DNA of 64,000 nt from positions 434,001-498,000 of the forward strand of contig NZ_JAPIVO010000003.1 of the NCBI RefSeq assembly GCF_026239655.1. Reading direction: 5' to 3'. A model generated the notes under the pieces. It was given only the letters and a program-made list of their open reading frames with translations, had not been told where the DNA came from and did no database searches. The stretch is from Pedobacter sp. MR2016-24. Lineage in GTDB: Bacteria; Bacteroidota; Bacteroidia; Sphingobacteriales; Sphingobacteriaceae. A program made the position numbers and the translations under genes. This document shows, one piece after another, positions 26,135 through 35,194 of this stretch (position 1 is the stretch's first letter; the number at the start of each line of letters is the position of its first letter).

Positions 26135-26839
26135 ATGAAATTGAAAAGCACCCTTATTTATCTATTTTACCAAACTTGCAGAGCGATAAACAGACTTGAA
26201 ATTGTAAACCAGAAAGTAGACATCACCACATATTTGCTGGTGATGGGCATAACATTACCTCTAAGTGCATCTCTGTATTGTAGAGTTTTATTTGAGAATT
26301 TAAACAGTGATTATTTTTCCTGCTGTTATTCTGCAGAAGATGCAATTTATATTCTATACGAAAAGGGCACAATCCTTTGGTATGCAATTCTTTTCATAGC
26401 AACGCTGCTGATATTGTTACCTTTGATAAAAAAGTCTAAGTTTTTTACTGGCTTTTTTATTGCAGTGCTAATGACAAGTGCGATATTTTTACTAGTAAAA
26501 GTGGGCGGATTTGATGATAGAAAGATCTATCTTTATATGATTTTATTGATAATAACCAATCTATTGATCATTTATAACAACAGGAATTTTGTATATGCAT
26601 ATGCTCTCTTGATTGGTTTTTATTTTATTATGGCAGCGAACAGTGATTATAATAGGATATTGGAAAGTAAAAATCATATTTCCTTAAGGCTGAAGAATGG
26701 GCATGAGATCTTGAAAAAAGACGATGAAACTATAATATGGGCAACATCGACTTCCAGATTTATTTTGATATATAACAAAACAACTAAACAGCTGATACCC
26801 ATTGAACGCGATAGCATCCAATACGATAGCTTAAAGTAA
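26135..26839 (+). CDS. multi-TM membrane protein of unknown function
   Basis: 234 residues. Four or five hydrophobic segments occupy residues 33-170 (TYLLVMGITLPLSASLYC, WYAILFIATLLILLPLI, FTGFFIAVLMTSAIFLL, IYLYMILLIITNLLIIY, YALLIGFYFIMAA). A soluble C-terminal tail of about 60 residues ends ERDSIQYDSLK. It is AT-rich and converges on the broken SUKH gene. No family recognised; not obviously a transporter. Confidence 0.65.
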   Translation: MKLKSTLIYLFYQTCRAINRLEIVNQKVDITTYLLVMGITLPLSASLYCRVLFENLNSDYFSCCYSAEDAIYILYEKGTILWYAILFIATLLILLPLIKKSKFFTGFFIAVLMTSAIFLLVKVGGFDDRKIYLYMILLIITNLLIIYNNRNFVYAYALLIGFYFIMAANSDYNRILESKNHISLRLKNGHEILKKDDETIIWATSTSRFILIYNKTTKQLIPIERDSIQYDSLK

Positions 26840-26856
26840 TTTTCAGCCGGTTTCGA

Positions 26857-27354
26857 TATTATTTGCTGTAAGCCATCGATAAATGCAGTAAATTTCTCAG
26901 CAACCAGAAATAAGTCATTGCCAATATCACCTTCATGATACCAATAGTAGATTTTCCCAAAGGACTTTTCTTACAGGGAAGATCAAAATAGGTCTCCAGA
27001 TACACCATCACATAATGGGAAAAACCTGATTGATATCTGTTCGGGTATACTATAAGTTTTGATGATGTTATTGATCGAATTTTTGCCATCGCCAAATCCA
27101 AAAAACCTGCCTACCGGACAAACTGGATCTTCCTTAGTCACTACGGGTGGCAATTCGATCGGGATAATTCCAACTTCGCCGGAGAAATAGCCAAAACCAT
27201 ATTGACTTACAAAATCAAGTACTTCCTTTTCAGGTAAAATCCCCAATGTCTTTTCGACACCGCTAATCATTGATTTCGTAAGTTCAAATTGTCCTTCCTT
27301 TTCGGAAGAATAAGCGAAAGCGCCTAATTCTTGAATCTTATTGAGTGTAGCCAT
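26857..27354 (-). pseudogene. SUKH (SMI1/KNR4) immunity gene broken by two in-frame stops
   Basis: The intact part (27354-26986) reads like a SUKH immunity protein: EKTLGILPEKEVLDFVSQYG, PVGRFFGFGDGKNSINNIIK, FPLCDGVSGDLF. It hits TGA at 26983-26985 and TAA at 26971-26973. The same frame then resumes with the family's C-terminus, EKSFGKIYYWYHEGDIGNDL and FLVAEKFTAFIDGLQQII, to about 26857. The continuation in a single frame shows the gene was whole until recently. It is the second immunity gene after the effector at 27903-29552, 6 bases past the intact SUKH gene. Confidence 0.75.
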
Positions 27355-27360
27355 TTAGAA

Positions 27361-27891
27361 TTAATCAATACCGTTATAAAGTATCTCTGCATCTTCGTCA
27401 TCATCATCTTCTTCAGTGTCATAGAGTTTTTGCAGGGCTTCTTCTAAATTAGCTGCAACAAATTCCAGTCTATATTTTTCGAATTCATCTTCAGTGTCAG
27501 GAATAATTAATTCATCATCATGAACTTCAAACTTTTGTTCATGATCCCAATAATAAATTTTGGGTTCGCCATTATCAACATTTCTATAATCCAAACACAT
27601 GAAATCTCCACCCCCGTCACCTGCAAAAGGATAAACATCTTTTGGCAACTTATCCTTTATATCCTCATAATCAGTGAGAATATTATACTCGTCATCCAAA
27701 TTAAAATTTAATAATTCACCAAATGATTTACCCACTAATAATTCAGTATCAAAAGTGTTTGGAGATGGAGTTCCGTTATTAAATTCCCTGATCAGTTTTA
27801 GCAAAGACTCTGGGAACTCTATCCCAAACGACTGCTCTACAGTTGCTATATAATTTTCTTCTTTTAATTTTTTAACAAAATTCCAATTCAT
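27361..27891 (-). CDS. SUKH (SMI1/KNR4) family immunity protein
   Basis: 176 residues with the SUKH pattern: EQSFGIEFPESLLKLIREFNNG at the start of the domain, LPKDVYPFAGDGGGDFMCLDY in the middle, KIYYWDHEQKF and a very acidic tail (TEEDDDDEDAEILY). SUKH proteins neutralise polymorphic toxins, frequently nucleases. It begins 11 bases after the stop of the PAAR/Hint/HNH effector, the usual effector-immunity order, so it most likely protects the cell from that toxin. Confidence 0.9.
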   Translation of the reverse strand: MNWNFVKKLKEENYIATVEQSFGIEFPESLLKLIREFNNGTPSPNTFDTELLVGKSFGELLNFNLDDEYNILTDYEDIKDKLPKDVYPFAGDGGGDFMCLDYRNVDNGEPKIYYWDHEQKFEVHDDELIIPDTEDEFEKYRLEFVAANLEEALQKLYDTEEDDDDEDAEILYNGID

Positions 27892-27902
27892 ATTTTTGTA
27901 AA

Positions 27903-29552
27903 TTAACGTATTCCTCCACCCCAGATCGAATTTCCACCAGTATGACCAGTTTGACCATGAACCGTTTTGTCTACTAATTGCATAACTCCTGTCTGTTCAT
28001 TATGATCCCAAGTAAGTCCTTCTATCCTAGGTTTATTTGCTGCAATATCTTTTAATTGTTGTTCAGTAAAGTTCTTTGCAATTTCTGGATTCTTTGCGAT
28101 CTGTTTTTGAAGTTGCTTAGTACAATATACAAACTGTTGTTTATCGGCCAACTTTAATTTTGAAGCAGGAAGCTTCAATGTAAACTTAGATTTAAAAGTT
28201 GGAAAAACACCAGTAACATTTCTCCCTTCTACTGTAACTGGTTTCCTTTCAAATGGAACACCTGTAACAGGGTGAGTTGTACCTTCCAAGGCTTGATTTC
28301 TTGTCTTTAATGACCCATCTGCATTAAAATCACACCCATTATGCACCAGCACTCCATCTTCAGTAACAAAATAATTTTCATTATCCAGTACATCAAAATT
28401 GTAAACTATAGCGCTTTTACTAATAAATCCGATGTTCTTGATCCTTACTTTTTCACCGGTAATTTCTTCAAGCTCATCGGTAGCCTTTAACTCCTGTATC
28501 TCTTTCCAGTCATCTCCAACAAGGAAACGATGCTCTGGTGTTACTTCAAATATAGTTCCATTTTCCAGCTCTACTACAATCATATTCAATGTAGTACGGC
28601 GATGGGTTTCTGTAACAGGTTTCAATTCCCGATCACCGCTTACCCTATTAACGGTCCATAATAAGGTCCCTTCAGTAATATCCTCAATCTGCTGTAATCC
28701 ATTACTGGTATGAACGAGCGTCCCAGCGGGGAAGCACACCAGCGATGCACCTTTGGCAGCGAAAATCGACAGTATTAACTCCTGGCCACTAGCTAATAAT
28801 TTATCGGTGATACTTCTCTGGTCGTCTGTCCAGATATCATACTGACCTTTATAGGCACCGAACATACCAAAGCCGCGCATACCCCGGCAAAGCCAGCTCA
28901 TTTTACCTGTTAAAGATGCAGGATTGAACATTATTCCCATCTCTGTACGGGCAACAGCCATAAATTCCATCCCAGCAGCCTTGATTCCCTGACTGCCCAA
29001 CGTTCCCGCCATACTGCCCATGCCCCTGCCTGCTAAAAATCCGAAGGCAAAATTGGCAATATGTCCTACATTGTTCATCGAGGTACTCATCATGGCATCC
29101 CAAAAAGTTTCTTTAATATCAATCAAGGCACTTTCTGGGGGACAAGAAAGCTGACTCTGACCAACTACTAATCCCTGATTATTATTGATGATCAGATTGG
29201 GAGAAGAATTAATCCATACCCTTGACGCTGCATTGGTTTTGCATTTTAGATAACCTGCTCCTATAGCAAATAATAAAGCACCTCCAATAATTGCTGCCAT
29301 CGCCCACCCTGCAACAGGCACAGCTAGCAGAGCCAGAGCAGCAACCAGTAAACCTGCAATTGCTCCCGCCATAAAAGCCATACTGCCCAGACAAATAAAA
29401 ACATTGGCTTTCATTGTATCGGCGGTTGTTGCGGCAAGGTTGCCGCTAAAAGTAGCGTCAGTCTGACTTGTTACTTTCATCTGCTTAAACATGGCACCCT
29501 TAGGGCATACCAGGTAATGCTTTTCCGTTAACCATTGTAAGTCCTCATCCAT
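27903..29552 (-). CDS. PAAR-like (DUF4280) - Hint - HNH nuclease polymorphic effector
   Basis: 549 residues in three parts. (1) A Bacteroidota PAAR-like N-terminus (HYLVCPKGAMFKQMKVTSQ, LIINNNQGLVVGQSQLSCPP) with a membrane hairpin near 55-98. (2) A Hint self-cleaving domain from Cys273 (CFPAGTLVHT) through TPEHRFLVGDDW to VHN at 403-405; cleavage after Asn405 would free the toxin. (3) A toxin of 144 residues ending GLTWDHNEQTGVMQLVD, VHGQTGHTGG: Trp515, His517, His532 and His537 match the WHH-type HNH/EndoVII nucleases. The start comes 3 bases after the adaptor gene and VgrG is further upstream, so delivery on the VgrG tip by a type VI system is expected. The immunity gene follows directly. 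Confidence 0.9.
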   Translation of the reverse strand: MDEDLQWLTEKHYLVCPKGAMFKQMKVTSQTDATFSGNLAATTADTMKANVFICLGSMAFMAGAIAGLLVAALALLAVPVAGWAMAAIIGGALLFAIGAGYLKCKTNAASRVWINSSPNLIINNNQGLVVGQSQLSCPPESALIDIKETFWDAMMSTSMNNVGHIANFAFGFLAGRGMGSMAGTLGSQGIKAAGMEFMAVARTEMGIMFNPASLTGKMSWLCRGMRGFGMFGAYKGQYDIWTDDQRSITDKLLASGQELILSIFAAKGASLVCFPAGTLVHTSNGLQQIEDITEGTLLWTVNRVSGDRELKPVTETHRRTTLNMIVVELENGTIFEVTPEHRFLVGDDWKEIQELKATDELEEITGEKVRIKNIGFISKSAIVYNFDVLDNENYFVTEDGVLVHNGCDFNADGSLKTRNQALEGTTHPVTGVPFERKPVTVEGRNVTGVFPTFKSKFTLKLPASKLKLADKQQFVYCTKQLQKQIAKNPEIAKNFTEQQLKDIAANKPRIEGLTWDHNEQTGVMQLVDKTVHGQTGHTGGNSIWGGGIR

Positions 29553-29555
29553 AGC

Positions 29556-30359
29556 CTATATATTTTCAAGATGAAGGTATAAGTCTGATTTGTAATCGTT
29601 ATTTAGCTGCTCAAATACCTGCATCTCCGCAGCCATCAGAACACCTTCCTGATTATGCTTAAAACTAGCCTTGGTATAATGTTTAATATCAAACTGCTGT
29701 TGGCCGGTTACTTTAGATATCATATTAGTATCAAGCTTCCCCTTCTCATCCAGCGTAGCTTCAGCAAAAATAGTATACCCATCTTCAGTCCTTTCTGAAG
29801 TAAAAGTCTGGTTAACCGGAATTAGAAAGCCGATACCCATACGGTCACGACTCAAATTTTGTTGGTGATATTCTACTCCATCTGCATTAGCCTCATAAGC
29901 GTAAAGGAACAAATGCATGAAATGTGTGTTAGAAAGATTTTCTAATAGCTCTACAGGATTTGAAAGCTCTCGGTCCTTATGCCGGATTACTTCAAAGGCA
30001 GCAATGGGATTTGTTTGCATGAGTTCTTTCTTCAACTTGTCCCATTTCGCCTTTATCTCGGGCATGTTTAACAAGCCTTTGATTTCACCACTGCTGTTTA
30101 CGCACAGATGCTGCCTGTTATAAATATAAGCCAGTTTATTTACATATTCTATCAGCTGGAATGTATTCGGATCATAATATTCGGTCAGTTTTACTTCCTC
30201 TTCCTCAATTATATATTCCTGCAATTCAGGCTTGATCGTATTTTGTCCGTAATGGCCCAACACGTAAGTTCCTGTTGTGGAGAAACTGTCCATCATGGTG
30301 AGCATCTTCACATTACCTTTTACAGTAAGCGTATATCTATTTTCAGAAAGCTTGGTCAT
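29556..30359 (-). CDS. hypothetical protein between VgrG and effector, putative adaptor
   Basis: 267 residues, no signal peptide or membrane segment. It starts with a strand-rich part (YTLTVKGNVKMLTMMDSFST, YVLGHYGQN) and continues mixed helix/strand with no catalytic motif. It is separated by 3 bases from both vgrG and the effector gene. Short proteins in this slot usually act as loaders linking effector to spike. The family was not recognised; the role is inferred from position. Confidence 0.7.
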   Translation of the reverse strand: MTKLSENRYTLTVKGNVKMLTMMDSFSTTGTYVLGHYGQNTIKPELQEYIIEEEEVKLTEYYDPNTFQLIEYVNKLAYIYNRQHLCVNSSGEIKGLLNMPEIKAKWDKLKKELMQTNPIAAFEVIRHKDRELSNPVELLENLSNTHFMHLFLYAYEANADGVEYHQQNLSRDRMGIGFLIPVNQTFTSERTEDGYTIFAEATLDEKGKLDTNMISKVTGQQQFDIKHYTKASFKHNQEGVLMAAEMQVFEQLNNDYKSDLYLHLENI

Positions 30360-30362
30360 TGT

Positions 30363-31850
30363 TTAGGAATTGATTTTCACAGGTTTGCCGTCAATGAAGG
30401 TCTTGCTGCCGACTATATTTATTGCTTCACTATTTAGCTTGGCAGATGTCTCACCCACCATAAAGAGTTCATTTTTAGAAGTGATGGAAAGTTTATCCTG
30501 AAACTCCAGGCTACCATTTTTGCTTGGTGCGCCATCCCCTGTTAGTTTAAAATCATCTGCTGCCCTGATCTCAATATTTTTAGCCTGGATGATGATCTTG
30601 TCATTTTCCTTATCCATGATAATCATCACGTTACCTGTTTGCAGTGTCACGTTGTTATCGCTCGTCACGGTAATTGCATTGGTACCATCTATTGAAATAT
30701 GATTCAAGCCAGACCTATCTTTGAGTAGCATACCTCCGGCATCGTCCATTGTGAAGGTATGTCCGCTTTTTGAAGTTATGCTTTTATTGTTATTGCTGCT
30801 ACTGCCTCCGCTACCATTTTTACCGTGAAAAACCGATCCTAAAACAATTGGTCTGGCAATGTTCCCCTCTTCAAATGAAACCAATACCTGATCGCCTATT
30901 TCGGGAATAAATACCAGTCCACGATTTTTACTTACACTATCGCTGCTCCCGGCGTCCGGCGTGATCACACGCAGCCATTCGGTCACGTCATTGGTCTGGC
31001 AGGCCCATTTAAATTTTACCTTGATCCTGCCACTCCCTTGGGGGTCATCATTATCTACCACATCTGCCAATTGCATATCAGGATTTGGTCGCTCAAAATC
31101 ATCTGCTGCCAGTCGTTCCGTAGTAGAAACCACCCCTTCGAAGGTATTTTGATAATGCCCACGCTCATCGATAGTATGAGATATTGAGGTGACCAAAAAC
31201 TGACCTAAGCTTTCTGTATTAAAAGACAAATCTTTTTTAATACTCATGGTGATGTCCACAATGGTACCAATACCTACTTCCGGATTGTCGCCGGTAGCAT
31301 TCACTTTCAACAGCTTGCTAATATTGGCCTTTTCCTGATTTTCTACATAATTACTGATATCATTGTTATTCTCTACACGAATAGCAGCAGGCTGATTAAA
31401 TGTTTTACTGAACATCGAATTGGATGCGTTAATGGCATGTACCAAATCTGGTCTGCCGTCCGCATTTCCTGATGTTTCAGCCTGCAGCATTTCATCTTGT
31501 TTAGGATTATACGAGAACCGTTTGTTCTTGATTGGTGCTACACCCATGGCATACTGGAGGTTATGGAGATCTCTTCCATAAAACAGGGATACCTCTTTCT
31601 GCTGATCCGGTTTACCGAAATTCAGGTTTTCTCCGTCGTAATAAAACCATTCGTAATACTCGCCACTTAAGCGGTTAAGGAAGTCGAAATCACTTTCCCT
31701 ATACTGAATCACATAATCAATGGAATTCTTCCGCGTCGCATTGCTTATAATCCGAAGATCATTTTGTGGTGTATCATTGGTGGCAAGCATCACAATATCG
31801 TCCAGCGTTTTGTCGAGATAAGAGCCTAAATCTGGTCCCCTGTCTATCAA
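30363..31850 (-). CDS. vgrG: type VI secretion VgrG-like spike protein, 5'-truncated
   Basis: 495 residues. Visible parts: the end of the gp27-like region (SYLDKTLDDIV, VIQYRESDFDFLNRLSGEYYEWFYYDGENLNF), the OB-fold region (DNDDPQGSGRIKVKFKWA, WLRVITPDAG, RGLVFIPEIGDQVLVSFEEG, RPIVLGSVFHG) and the beta-prism C-terminus with repeats such as ITVTSDNNVTLQTGN and KIIIQAKNIEIRAADDF. Bacteroidota homologues have about 100 more N-terminal residues. Here only a TTG is available as a start, and reading back meets a stop at 31869-31871, so the 5' end has been lost at about 31860. It heads the operon vgrG - adaptor - effector - immunity. It may be non-functional as a spike. Confidence 0.8.
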   Translation of the reverse strand: MIDRGPDLGSYLDKTLDDIVMLATNDTPQNDLRIISNATRKNSIDYVIQYRESDFDFLNRLSGEYYEWFYYDGENLNFGKPDQQKEVSLFYGRDLHNLQYAMGVAPIKNKRFSYNPKQDEMLQAETSGNADGRPDLVHAINASNSMFSKTFNQPAAIRVENNNDISNYVENQEKANISKLLKVNATGDNPEVGIGTIVDITMSIKKDLSFNTESLGQFLVTSISHTIDERGHYQNTFEGVVSTTERLAADDFERPNPDMQLADVVDNDDPQGSGRIKVKFKWACQTNDVTEWLRVITPDAGSSDSVSKNRGLVFIPEIGDQVLVSFEEGNIARPIVLGSVFHGKNGSGGSSSNNNKSITSKSGHTFTMDDAGGMLLKDRSGLNHISIDGTNAITVTSDNNVTLQTGNVMIIMDKENDKIIIQAKNIEIRAADDFKLTGDGAPSKNGSLEFQDKLSITSKNELFMVGETSAKLNSEAINIVGSKTFIDGKPVKINS

Positions 31851-31895
31851 AATATCAAATGTCCATAATTAATTTTCAGCCCATCTCCATGTCGT

Positions 31896-32853
31896 TTGAA
31901 AGTGACACACCATAATAATTCGAAAATTTATGGCGAATTCCTAGCAAGTGAAATGGATATGATTCCAGGTGAAAACATTCAGCCAATGGGTATTTGTTCT
32001 GTTACGAATTCAGCATGCAAACCAGAACCTATATATTGGAATAAAACCAACAAAGGAGTGAAAGTAAATGGCTACAAATTACTTTTTGAAGATGCAAATC
32101 TACTTTGTAAACAGGGAGGTAAAGTGAGAATAAGCTTTGAAATTCCATATGCTGCATCAGTAACGGGTCTGGGAGCTGGTTATTTGGATCATATTTAAAA
32201 GCTACGGATGCAAGGTAAAACACAGCAACAATACAGAATAGAAATAATGGTAGGGAATTGAGCAGAAGATGGACGTTTAATCATATTGAAAATAATGATG
32301 CAATAAATTCGGCCGACAAAGCTTCCTTCATTGAAGCTAACAATAACGGTACATTGCAGAGAGAGGTTATTAGGGCAAAACCAGATGGCACAATGAGTTC
32401 TGAACTCTGAATACCAATGGCAATAAGGCTACGAGCGGACAGCGTGAATCACTAGCAATAAAGATAGGACGTACCTCCGATTTCATAAATGGTATCCGCT
32501 CATCAATACAAAATTCAAAATACGTAAATGCCCTTGCACAATCAAATTTCTATCAAACAATCAGAAACAGTAAATTAGCCAATGCAGCAAACAATAAATT
32601 ATTCCAGACTAGTCAAGCATTTTCTAGATCTAGCGCCCTAAGGGTGACTGGTAAAGTGGTAGGAAAGGGCTTAATAGTTGTTGGTATAGCAATGGAGGCT
32701 GCAAATATTTACAATGCCTATCAGGAAGAAGGGGAATTTGGCGAAAAAACACAGGAAGCTGTTGGCGAAGGAGTTGTGGGTGGACTGCTTGGAGGGGTAA
32801 TTGGCGGAATCGCAGGTAGCAGTATAGGTGGTGCTATAGCAGATTTATTTTAA
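31896..32853 (+). pseudogene. remnant of a second DUF4280-type effector, frameshifted
   Basis: Three pieces in three frames. 31896-32198 encodes PAAR-like C-terminal sequence (MGICSVTNSACKPEPIYW, ANLLCKQGGKVRISFEIP). A second piece (about 32219-32409) reads RRWTFNHIENNDAINSADKA and ends SSEL-stop. From 32407 to 32853 a third frame continues naturally (LNTNGNKATSGQRESLAIKI) to a glycine-zipper end GVVGGLLGGVIGGIAG, SSIGGAIADLF. At least two indels have destroyed the gene, and its 5' end is missing at the junction with the truncated VgrG. The zipper suggests a membrane-inserting tail. The immunity gene follows 16 bases later. Confidence 0.7.
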
Positions 32854-32869
32854 TTAATACAAACATACG

Positions 32870-33646
32870 ATGGGACTAATGGACAGAATTTTTGGAACAA
32901 GCAGTAAAAGCTTAGATACCAAAAAGCAACGTGCGGAATTTAAAAACATTCGACATTTTGAGGCAACGCTAAAGCAAAAAGAAGCAACAAAACAGTTGAT
33001 ACTGACAAGCAATGAAAAACTTGTTCAAGATAAAACTATCGAGCCCTTTAATCATTGGAGTGTAGCAATGATGATTCTTGATATGATTTACATCAATTAT
33101 TCTATTGGAAATAGTATCTCTGAATGCAATCTCTTGTACAAAGAAGCAGCTAAATGGTATAAATATGGATGGGATAGCAGCGCTGCTTATTCAGACATGC
33201 TCGATATGGTATCACTTGGGTATCTGCTAAAAGCTCCGGATTCATATTTCGATGGTGTAGTTGAATATGTAAAGAATACTGATAAGGGGTCTGATGATGA
33301 ACAATGGCATCCGGATGCAATCCTTTGGTATATCATTGCTGCCAAAAATGGAAATGGCAGTACAACTGAGAGAGTTCGCTGGCCTAAACTTTATCAGCCG
33401 CTATTAGATATAACAAAGATGACCAAGAAAGATGCGGAATTGGCAATGCAAAGCTATCTGGACAATTGGTATGCACTCCACAGAAATGATCCCTGGTATG
33501 ATAATCACAAAAAAGAACTTGTGTATAAAGGTTATTGGAGTTGGGAAGCAGCCGCCATAACTAAAATCATGAAACTGGATGATACCTCGTTTAAAGATCA
33601 TCCAAACTATCCTTATGATATGGTTCACTGGAATTTCAACGAGTAG
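32870..33646 (+). CDS. DUF1911/PoNi-like immunity protein
   Basis: 258 residues, helical. The C-terminal half has the DUF1911 pattern: YKGYWSWEAAAITKIMKLDD, FKDHPNYPYDMVHW. The N-terminal half (FKNIRHFEATLKQKE, LLYKEAAKWYKYGWD) matches the DUF1910-like part of immunity proteins for PoNe-type DNase toxins. It follows the effector remnant by 16 bases on the same strand, so it is an orphaned immunity gene kept after the toxin decayed. The DUF match is by eye; the partner toxin type cannot be confirmed. Confidence 0.8.
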   Translation: MGLMDRIFGTSSKSLDTKKQRAEFKNIRHFEATLKQKEATKQLILTSNEKLVQDKTIEPFNHWSVAMMILDMIYINYSIGNSISECNLLYKEAAKWYKYGWDSSAAYSDMLDMVSLGYLLKAPDSYFDGVVEYVKNTDKGSDDEQWHPDAILWYIIAAKNGNGSTTERVRWPKLYQPLLDITKMTKKDAELAMQSYLDNWYALHRNDPWYDNHKKELVYKGYWSWEAAAITKIMKLDDTSFKDHPNYPYDMVHWNFNE

Positions 33647-33707
33647 CTGATGCTTGCCATAGAAATGAAGGAAATGGATATAGAATTAGGTTAAATGCTG
33701 CCTAGGA

Positions 33708-34049
33708 TCAGCTGGAATGCTGATAACAATAACCTCCTCCTCTAACCATTCTTTTACACCTTGCTCCTTTTTTAGTGGTTCCCTGACACTGTGAACTTGA
33801 TCTGGAAGTCGTGCTGCTTGATTTCACTATCGGTTTCTTATTGTTCGTAGCGGGTGATGAAGAACAAACACCGCAGGTGCCTCCACCAGAATTGCAATGC
33901 GCACAGTACTTGCAATTTTTACAAGCATAACAAGTACTGTTTCCGTAACAAGTAGCGATATGCTTGTTTGTTTTCTCTGGCCGCAATTCCGTAGCATGCC
34001 CGGTAAAAAGAAGAATGGAAGTGAACACGATGAATAGCAGGTTTTTCAT
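33708..34049 (-). CDS. secreted Cys-rich protein with DUF5763-like C-terminus
   Basis: 113 residues. Signal peptide (MKNLLFIVFTSILLFTGHA), then a dense cysteine block (CYGNSTCYACKNCKYCAHC, GTCGVC) and a Ser/Thr linker. The final motif CQGTTKKGARCKRMVRGGGY, ending CYQH, is the short metal-binding-type unit seen in DUF5763 proteins. Nine cysteines within 45 residues plus the C-x-H end suggest zinc binding or disulfide bridges. It is unrelated in strand and composition to the effector island next to it; function unknown. Confidence 0.75.
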   Translation of the reverse strand: MKNLLFIVFTSILLFTGHATELRPEKTNKHIATCYGNSTCYACKNCKYCAHCNSGGGTCGVCSSSPATNNKKPIVKSSSTTSRSSSQCQGTTKKGARCKRMVRGGGYCYQHSS

Positions 34050-34114
34050 AACAGAGATGCGTCAGGATTAAATCAATAGCCTGATATAGAATCGGATATC
34101 AGCATGATCAAATA

Positions 34115-34136
34115 TATCATTTTATATCAAATGATA
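34115..34136. terminator. AT-rich stem-loop between two minus-strand genes
   Basis: TATCATTT (34115-34122) and AAATGATA (34129-34136) are perfect inverted copies around a 6-base loop. It lies about 105 bases beyond the stop of the YoaK-like gene and 66 bases before the ATG of the Cys-rich gene, so it could be a weak terminator or an operator. Confidence 0.3.
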
Positions 34137-34239
34137 AATGTATTGTACCTTAATTTGCATCATTACATAAAGATGCCATCATTAATGCTTATCAAATTCG
34201 TGTATGCTATCTGAAAATCCCAATTCAGGCTGATTATGG

Positions 34240-34974
34240 TCAATGTCGGATAGTATGAGTTTTTACGTGGTAGTATCGTTCCACTTTAATCCTCAGCAAA
34301 TCATATAAAAGAGCAAAGCATAGGATAAATACAGGCGCATAAAAAGAACGGAAACCGATATGATGAAATAGATATGCTCCGGATACGGCACCGGTCATAA
34401 AGAAAAATATAATCACTGTATGAAGCTTAATTTTAGATTTAATCACCACACGCTTTTCTTCCTCGGCACCGATCAGCTGTGCCAGCTCAATGCCCAAATC
34501 AGTAAATGTGCCGGTGAGATGCGTAGTTCTTACTACAGATCCTGAAACCATGGAAACCAACGCATTCTGGATCCCCATGGCAAAGAGCAAACTTCCTGCA
34601 AACAGGCCCTGTGAAGCGAAGCCTCCATCATATTTGCTGCCACAAAGTGCTGAAAAAAGCAGAATAGAGATTTCAATGATGATGGGAATAAAATATGAAA
34701 AGCGTCGGTTATTACCTGTTACGGAAAGAATCAGACTGGTCAGAAAAGCGCCCGCAAAAAACAGCAACATCCACAACGCAACAGCTATTGAACTATGCCA
34801 ATCCTGCAAAGAGATCTTTTCTGCAAATAATGCGGCATGGCCGGTAACATTAGTGGTTAATATGGAAAAGCCAAGAAAACCTTCTGCGTTTACCATGCCG
34901 GCTGTTAAACCAAGCAATGTTGCTAATCTAAGATTATGTACGGCACTGCGCCTGGTACCTGAATGTCTTAACAT
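34240..34974 (-). CDS. YoaK family (DUF1275) membrane protein
   Basis: 244 residues from the ATG at 34974 (MLRHSGTRR), which matches the usual start of the family; an ORF extension to 35031 is open but unlikely. Six or so membrane segments are present (LLGLTAGMVNAEGFLGFSIL, ALWMLLFFAGAFLTSLIL, SLLFAMGIQNALVSMVSG and others). Conserved features of DUF1275 are visible: NVTGHAALFAEK and GxxxTHLTGTFTDLGIELAQ. Transport or stress-linked function is unproven for the family. Confidence 0.85.
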   Translation of the reverse strand: MLRHSGTRRSAVHNLRLATLLGLTAGMVNAEGFLGFSILTTNVTGHAALFAEKISLQDWHSSIAVALWMLLFFAGAFLTSLILSVTGNNRRFSYFIPIIIEISILLFSALCGSKYDGGFASQGLFAGSLLFAMGIQNALVSMVSGSVVRTTHLTGTFTDLGIELAQLIGAEEEKRVVIKSKIKLHTVIIFFFMTGAVSGAYLFHHIGFRSFYAPVFILCFALLYDLLRIKVERYYHVKTHTIRH

Positions 34975-35194
34975 TTTTAGTAATTGTTTCGATGTGATGC
35001 TGTAGATCAGTAGCAGAAATACAGCATCCATTCCAACTCCTTTAAACCGCTGATGATGTATTTAAATGAGCGTTATCCAGATTGGTACGGACTCAGCAAA
35101 GGTCTGCCTTTATCATGTCATCAGAAATGATCTTCATCATTATATGGGCTGATAGAAGTCACGTGTAAATATTTGATTATGAATAACTTTAGCT

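Noticed and set aside
25259-33646. A complete type VI secretion locus or an extracellular contractile system
   Set aside because: No sheath, tube, baseplate or ClpV genes in the window; only a spike, effectors and immunity genes are seen.
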